Positions 59,802 to 64,000 of a stretch of 64,000 nt of DNA are shown here, in pieces. Made by a program: the position numbers and the translations under genes. Position 1 is the first letter of the stretch. Each line of letters opens with the position of its first letter. The stretch covers positions 62,001-126,000 of the forward strand of contig NZ_WODA01000002.1 of NCBI RefSeq assembly GCF_009729855.1, given 5' to 3'. The DNA is from Agromyces luteolus. GTDB lineage: Bacteria; Actinomycetota; Actinomycetes; Actinomycetales; Microbacteriaceae. Below the pieces are notes generated by a model. It was not told the origin of the DNA, ran no database searches, and saw nothing but the letters and a program-made list of their open reading frames with translations.

Positions 59802-60490
59802 GCGTGGACCTCGCGGAAGATGCGCGACATGTCGCCGATCGCGGTGAGCGTGCCGCGCACGGTGCCCGTCACCTTGGACCGCCCCTCGCGCGGCCGGTAC
59901 GGCACGTCGAGTTCGCGGATGCGCCATCCGTCGGCCGCGGCCCGCAGCACCATCTCGAGCGGGAAGCCGCTTCGGCGATCGCGGATGCCCAGTGCCTGCA
60001 GGCGGGCCGTCTCGGCGACCCGCAGCGGCCCGAGGTCGTGGAGCGGCGTGCCCGTGCGCCGCGTCATGCGCGCGGCGAGCACCCGGTTCGCGAGCCGGGC
60101 GTGGAGCGGCCAGGCCGACCCGCTGGTCGGCCGTCGCCGACCGAGCACGAGGTCGGCCTCCCCTGCGTCCACGAGCCGGACGAGCCGCGGCAGGTCGGCG
60201 GGGTCGAGCGACGCGTCGGCGTCGCAGAACGCGACGAGCGGCGCGGTCGCCGCCTCGAGGCCCGCGTTGGCGGCGGCGCCGAACCCGCGCCGCGGTTCGG
60301 TGACGACGGTCGCGCCGTGCTCGCGCGCGACCTCGGCCGAGCGGTCGGTGGAGCCGTTGTCGACCACGATCGCGCGCACGCCGTCGGGCAGCCGCCCGAG
60401 CACCCACGGCAGCGCGCGCTCCTCGTCGAGGCACGGGAGCACGAGGTCGACGTGCGGCGACCCGCCGCGCTCGCCGCTCCCGTGGTTCAT
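59798..60490 (-). CDS. GT2 glycosyltransferase (dolichyl-phosphate-mannose-synthase-like)
   Basis: A 230-aa GT-A enzyme without membrane helices: VDLVLPCLDEERALPWVL, IVVDNGSTDRSAEVARE, FCDADASLDPADL (DxD) and GFPLEMVLRAAADGWRIRELDVPY. Similar to polyprenyl-phosphate mannose/glucose transferases. Coupled by ATGA to genes on both sides. A lipid-linked sugar donor would suit the neighbouring GT-C-like membrane protein. Confidence 0.88.
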   Translation of the reverse strand: MNHGSGERGGSPHVDLVLPCLDEERALPWVLGRLPDGVRAIVVDNGSTDRSAEVAREHGATVVTEPRRGFGAAANAGLEAATAPLVAFCDADASLDPADLPRLVRLVDAGEADLVLGRRRPTSGSAWPLHARLANRVLAARMTRRTGTPLHDLGPLRVAETARLQALGIRDRRSGFPLEMVLRAAADGWRIRELDVPYRPREGRSKVTGTVRGTLTAIGDMSRIFREVHA

Positions 60491-61536
60491 CGCGCCGCTC
60501 CGGCCGCGGCGAACTCGGCGAGCCCGTCGTCGAGCGCGACGCGCGGCGCCCAGTCGAGCTCGGCCCGGGCCCGGGCGGATGACGCGGTGATGTGCCGCAC
60601 GTCGCCGAGCCGGTACTCCCCCGTCACGACCGGATCCGGGCCGCCCATCGCCCGGGCGAGCCCGGAGGCGAGCTCGCCCACCGTCGTGATCACGCCCGAC
60701 CCGACGTTGAACGCCCGGGCCGTGCCGGCCGGGAACCCGCCGAGCGCGTCGGCCGCCGCGAGGTTCGCGGCCGCGACATCCGTCACGTGCACGAAGTCGC
60801 GGCGCTGCGCGCCGTCCTCGAAGACCCGGGGCGCCTCGCCGCGCGCGAGCGACGAGCGGAAGATCGCCGCGACACCGGCATAGGGAGTGTCCCGCGGCAT
60901 CCGCGGCCCGTAGACGTTGTGGTAGCGCAGCAGCGCCGCCCGGCTGCCGGTCGCGCGCCCCCACGCCGAGGCGAGGTGCTCCTGCGCGAGCTTCGTCAGC
61001 GCGTAGACGTTCCGCGGGTCGAGCGCGTCATCCTCGTCGACGAGGTCGGGGGCGAGCGGATGCCCCGTCCCGGGGTCTCGCGGTTCGAAGCGACCGGCGT
61101 CCAGGTCGGCGACCGTGCGCGCGGCGGGCCGGCGCCGCCGCCCCTCGGCGTCGAGGTACGCGCCCTCGCCGTAGACCACCATCGACGACGCGAGCACGAG
61201 CCGGCCCACGCGCGCCCGGGCCATCGCCGCGACGAGCTCGGCCGTGCCGAGCACGTTCGATGCGGCGTAGTCGGGCGCGTCCTGCAGGTCGACGCCGAGG
61301 CCCACCTTCGCCGCCTCGTGGAACACCGCCTCGACCCCGTCGAGGGCCCGATCGAGCACCGCCGGGTCGCGCACGTCGCCGTGCACGAGCTCCACGCCGT
61401 CCGGCGGTGCGACGGTTCCCGCGTGCACGTCGGGTCGCAGCGAGTCGAGCACCCGCACCGCGTCGCCCCGCTCGAGGGCGAGCCGCACGACCTCGCCGCC
61501 GATGAACCCGGCACCGCCGGTGACGAGGACCGTCAT
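60487..61536 (-). CDS. NAD-dependent sugar epimerase/dehydratase
   Basis: A 349-aa extended short-chain dehydrogenase. VLVTGGAGFIGGEVVRLAL binds NAD; VYGEG follows the Ser, and YALTKLAQE carries the Tyr-x3-Lys pair. The long insert EDDALDPRNVYALTK and YHNVYGPRMPRDTPYAGVAAIFRSSLARG are UDP-hexose epimerase-like. It corresponds in position to M. tuberculosis Rv0536 (galE3). The sugar nucleotide is not known. ATGA overlaps on both sides. Confidence 0.88.
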   Translation of the reverse strand: MTVLVTGGAGFIGGEVVRLALERGDAVRVLDSLRPDVHAGTVAPPDGVELVHGDVRDPAVLDRALDGVEAVFHEAAKVGLGVDLQDAPDYAASNVLGTAELVAAMARARVGRLVLASSMVVYGEGAYLDAEGRRRRPAARTVADLDAGRFEPRDPGTGHPLAPDLVDEDDALDPRNVYALTKLAQEHLASAWGRATGSRAALLRYHNVYGPRMPRDTPYAGVAAIFRSSLARGEAPRVFEDGAQRRDFVHVTDVAAANLAAADALGGFPAGTARAFNVGSGVITTVGELASGLARAMGGPDPVVTGEYRLGDVRHITASSARARAELDWAPRVALDDGLAEFAAAGAAR

Positions 61537-62324
61537 CGCGCCACCGGGAGTCCGAGCACGTGCGCGATCGCCTCGTCGTCGATGAGTTCGCGGGGCGCGT
61601 ATTCGGCCGGGATCGCGGCGACGATCCGCTCGAGCGACGCCAGCACCCGCGGCCTCGCCTCGGCGAGGCGGCGGAACACGAGTTCGGCCGTGACCGCGTC
61701 GGGGTCGTCCTCGACGTGGCCGGTGTCGGTGTCGGTCACGAGGCAGAGCGTCGCGGTGCCCATGCCGAGCTCGGCCGCGAGCGCCACCTCGGGGCAGAGC
61801 GTCATGTTCACGAGGTCCGCGCCGGCGTCCCGCAGGACGGATGCCTCGGCCCGCGTGGAGAACCTCGGACCCTGGATCACCGCGACGGTCGCCCGCGGCG
61901 CGGCATCCGGCACCGCCTCGATCGCGACGCGCCGCAGTTCTGGGCAGAACGGGTCGGCGAACGGCAGGTGGCGTACGAGCGAGCCGTCGTAGAACGTGTC
62001 GTCGCGGGCGGCGGTGCGGTCGAGGAGCTGGTCGGGAATCGCCCACGACTGCGTCGGGAACTCGGCGCGCAGCGACCCGACGGCCGCCGTCGAGACGACC
62101 GCGCGCACGCCGAGGTCGGCGAGCGCCCACGCGTTCGCGCGCGCGTTGATGCGGTGCGGCGGGATCGTGTGGCCGTCGCCGTGCCGCGCGAGGAAGACGA
62201 CCGCACGGCCGCCGAGCTCACCCGAGGTGACGGCGGCCGTGCCGAACGGCGTGGCGTGCTCGCGCGCCTCGCCGTCGATCAGTGCGGCGAGTCCCGTGCC
62301 CCCGATGACCCCCACCGTGTCCAT
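61533..62324 (-). CDS. S-methyl-5'-thioadenosine phosphorylase family protein
   Basis: A 263-aa trimeric-type purine nucleoside phosphorylase: VGVIGGTGLAALI, FLARHGDGHTIPPHRINARAN (phosphate and substrate His), VIQGPRFSTRAE and GADLVNMTLCPEVALAAELGM are diagnostic for MTAP/MTIP. It would cleave a 5'-substituted 5'-deoxyadenosine (or inosine) to base and sugar 1-phosphate. First gene of the coupled glycan operon, matching Rv0535 in M. tuberculosis. The use of such an enzyme with glycosyltransferases is the odd feature. Confidence 0.9.
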   Translation of the reverse strand: MDTVGVIGGTGLAALIDGEAREHATPFGTAAVTSGELGGRAVVFLARHGDGHTIPPHRINARANAWALADLGVRAVVSTAAVGSLRAEFPTQSWAIPDQLLDRTAARDDTFYDGSLVRHLPFADPFCPELRRVAIEAVPDAAPRATVAVIQGPRFSTRAEASVLRDAGADLVNMTLCPEVALAAELGMGTATLCLVTDTDTGHVEDDPDAVTAELVFRRLAEARPRVLASLERIVAAIPAEYAPRELIDDEAIAHVLGLPVAR

Positions 62325-62418
62325 GGCTCAACCCTGCCCGTCCCCCCTGCGCCGGATCGAGGAGGTTCCTTACGATCCGGTGACGCGGCGGCATCGCGTC
62401 GGCGTGCGCGTCGTCACG

Positions 62419-62895
62419 TCATCCTCTGCGGTTCATGCGCCGCACGCGCTCCTTCGCGGTCGTGCGTGCGCGATCCTGGTCGGTGGGCGTCGTGATGGTC
62501 GCGAACAGCGTGCGGAACCCGCTCACGATCGCCATGTTCGAGGGCCGCTTCACCTGCTTGCGCTGGCGCTCGATGGACTTCGCGGCTCCGCCCGTGCGCG
62601 ACGCGTCGGCCGACGACGCCCGCCCGCCCGCGGTGCCGTAGCGGACCGCGACCCGCTCGAGCCGCGCCGACGAGCGCCTGGCGGCACGCCGGGCCGCGTA
62701 CGGCACGCGATCGGCCTCGCGCTTGACGATGACGATGCGGCGCTTCTCGGCCGAGGCCGCCGACTTCACGCGCGACTTCGCCGGCTCGGGCAGCGACGAC
62801 GCGAGCTTGCGCGCCTCCTTCTCCGCCCGTTCGGCCTCCTTCACCGCGCGCTTCGCCGCACGGCGGGCGTCGCGGTCGGCAGCGGTCTTCGGCAT
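62419..62895 (-). CDS. Basic, coiled-coil-rich protein of unknown function
   Basis: A 158-aa, strongly basic protein; residues 1-45 are Ala/Lys/Arg/Glu heptad-like (RDARRAAKRAVKEAERAEKE), and the rest alternates Arg-rich segments (RAARRSSARLERVAVRYG; TTAKERVRRMNRRG). It could bind nucleic acid, but no domain is recognised. ATG 62895; its stop lies 94 bp before the MTA phosphorylase start on the same strand. It is divergent from the TetR regulator. Confidence 0.6.
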   Translation of the reverse strand: MPKTAADRDARRAAKRAVKEAERAEKEARKLASSLPEPAKSRVKSAASAEKRRIVIVKREADRVPYAARRAARRSSARLERVAVRYGTAGGRASSADASRTGGAAKSIERQRKQVKRPSNMAIVSGFRTLFATITTPTDQDRARTTAKERVRRMNRRG

Positions 62896-63019
62896 GCGTC
62901 CCCCTCGCGTGTCGGACGGGCGGCCCCGATCGGGCGCCCTCTCGGGAGAGTACGCCGCGAGGCATCCGACCCCAACCCCTTGACGGTCCGACCGGGCCGC
63001 GCAACCTAGGATCGATGAC

Positions 63020-63619
63020 ATGGCACGGCGGGGGTCGTACGCGAAGGGCGTCGCGAAGCGCGAGGAGATCCTCACGTCCGCGCTCGAGGTCATCGCGCGC
63101 GAGGGGTACGGCCGGGCGTCGGTGCGCGAGCTCGCCGAGGCCGTCGGGCTCAGCCAGGCCGGCCTGCTGCACTACTTCGGCACCAAGGAGGAGCTCTTCG
63201 CCGCCGTGCTCCGCAAGCGCGACGAGGCCGACCTCGCGCGCTCCGAGGACGAGACCGGCACGAGGTCCGTGTTCGAGGGGTTCCGGCAGACGATCGGCCG
63301 CAACGCCGACGTCCCCGGCCTCATCCAGCTCTACGTGCGCCTGTCGGCCGAGGCGACGGATGCCGCGCATCCGGCGCACGCGTTCTTCACCGAGCGGACG
63401 CGGGCCTTCCGCGAGACCGTGGCCGGCGACATCCGCCGGATGCAGGCCGAGGGCACCGCCCGCGCCGATGTCGACGCCGAGCAGGCGGCCATGCTCCTGC
63501 TCGCGGCGGCCGACGGCCTGCAGGTCCAGTGGCTCACGGACCCCACGATCGACATGGCCGAGCACGTCGCGACGCTGCTCCGCCTGCTCGAGCCGCCCGC
63601 CGCTCCGGCCGACGCCTGA
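63020..63619 (+). CDS. TetR/AcrR-family regulator
   Basis: A 199-aa regulator: helix-turn-helix at about 12-58 (REEILTSALEVIAREGYGRASVRELAEAVGLSQAGLLHYFGTKEELF), then a helical ligand-binding domain. ATG 63020 follows a short leader. Fourteen bases separate its stop from the carboxylesterase start, so it probably controls that gene and itself; the ligand is unknown. Confidence 0.87.
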   Translation: MARRGSYAKGVAKREEILTSALEVIAREGYGRASVRELAEAVGLSQAGLLHYFGTKEELFAAVLRKRDEADLARSEDETGTRSVFEGFRQTIGRNADVPGLIQLYVRLSAEATDAAHPAHAFFTERTRAFRETVAGDIRRMQAEGTARADVDAEQAAMLLLAAADGLQVQWLTDPTIDMAEHVATLLRLLEPPAAPADA

Positions 63620-63633
63620 CCGAAGGAGACACC

Positions 63634-64000
63634 GTGCCCGATCCCGCGCCCACCGTCGAGGCCATGACGCGGGCGGGCGCAGTGCGCGGGAGGTGGCGGG
63701 GCGAGCCGGGTGCGCCCGGGGCGTCGGCGGCGTTCCTCGGCATCCCATTCGCCGAACCGCCCGTCGGCGAGCTCCGATTCGCCCCGCCCGAGCCCGCGCG
63801 GCCCTGGGAGGGCGTGCGGGACGCGCTCGAGCACGGGCCCACGCCGCAGCGCGGCGACCCCGGTGCCACGATCATCCCCGAGCCGTCGGTGCCGGGCGAG
63901 GCGACGCTCAACGTGGACGTGTTCACGCCGGCGCCGGGGCCGGCCGGTGCCGGCGCCGGTGCCGAGGGCCTGCCGGTGCTGGTCTGGTTCCACGGCGGCG
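63634..64000 (+). CDS. Type-B carboxylesterase, 3' truncated by window
   Basis: The first 122 residues of a carboxylesterase type B: GAVRGRWRG, AAFLGIPFAEPPVGELRF, and VLVWFHGGG (oxyanion hole) at the very end. GAAGGAGAC precedes GTG 63634. The catalytic Ser, Glu and His lie beyond the window. Co-directional with the TetR gene. Confidence 0.85.
   Translation, partial: MPDPAPTVEAMTRAGAVRGRWRGEPGAPGASAAFLGIPFAEPPVGELRFAPPEPARPWEGVRDALEHGPTPQRGDPGATIIPEPSVPGEATLNVDVFTPAPGPAGAGAGAEGLPVLVWFHGG

Noticed and set aside
61533-62324. A general purine nucleoside phosphorylase
   Set aside because: The GGTGL start and HRINARANAWAL motif fit the MTAP branch better, although MTI or other 5'-modified substrates cannot be excluded.

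Overview
The window comes from a high-GC actinobacterium, most likely a member of the Microbacteriaceae (Agromyces- or Microbacterium-like). The base composition, the many ATGA/GTGA gene overlaps, the CebR/CelR-type cellobiose system, the recurrent word GGATGCC/GGCATCC and a dispersed palindromic repeat built on GGTCTCGATAC...CTACTCGACCA all fit that family; the exact genus is an inference. No rRNA, tRNA, CRISPR array, prophage or insertion-sequence transposase is visible.

Layout. 0-5.4 kb: surface-glycan genes (a partial GT2-type glycosyltransferase, a GT1-type glycosyltransferase, a HEAT-repeat/GT4 fusion and a divergent pyruvyl-transferase-like protein). 5.4-10 kb: two amidase-domain proteins, a VanY-type D,D-carboxypeptidase and an MFS transporter. 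10.1-20.8 kb: a cellulose/cellobiose regulon, consisting of a binding protein, two permeases, a GH1 beta-glucosidase, a LacI/CebR regulator and a distant secreted GH6 cellulase; three copies of the operator TGAGAGCGCTCTCA tie it together. Inside this stretch are an orphan DNA methyltransferase, a flavodoxin, a small membrane protein and a lipoate ligase. 20.8-26 kb: a phosphatase, a lysophospholipase-like hydrolase and the transglutaminase/alpha-E/circularly permuted ATP-grasp trio.

26-28.9 kb is a small accessory patch with a DUF6966-like protein, an unrecognised 53-aa gene with a strong ribosome binding site, and two genes (an RlaP-like nucleotidyltransferase and a YhcG/DUF1016 nuclease) that each look intact apart from one missing base. 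29-38.6 kb: a MarR-MFS pair, then a LacI-controlled L-rhamnose operon (rhaM, rhaI, esterase, rhaEW, rhaB) invaded by the dispersed palindromic repeat. 38.6-44.6 kb: a membrane protein, a D-2-hydroxyacid dehydrogenase, a serine hydrolase, an NYN ribonuclease-like protein with a LOTUS-like tail, and a two-gene module made of a membrane-anchored CHAT protease with a PA-IL lectin-like outer domain plus a Trypco1 protein. That module is the best candidate for a little-described system.

45-50.8 kb: a DUF1707 membrane protein, a FadR/LldR-like regulator with two perfect operators, L-lactate dehydrogenase, a lactonase and a GH3 beta-glucosidase. 51-54.9 kb: a PadR-sulfatase-MFS operon. 55.3-62.3 kb: a polytopic membrane protein, a membrane sulfite-oxidase-like protein, and a translationally coupled five-gene operon (MTA phosphorylase, epimerase, GT2, DUF2064, methyltransferase) that parallels M. 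tuberculosis Rv0535-Rv0541c. The window ends with a TetR regulator and a truncated type-B carboxylesterase.
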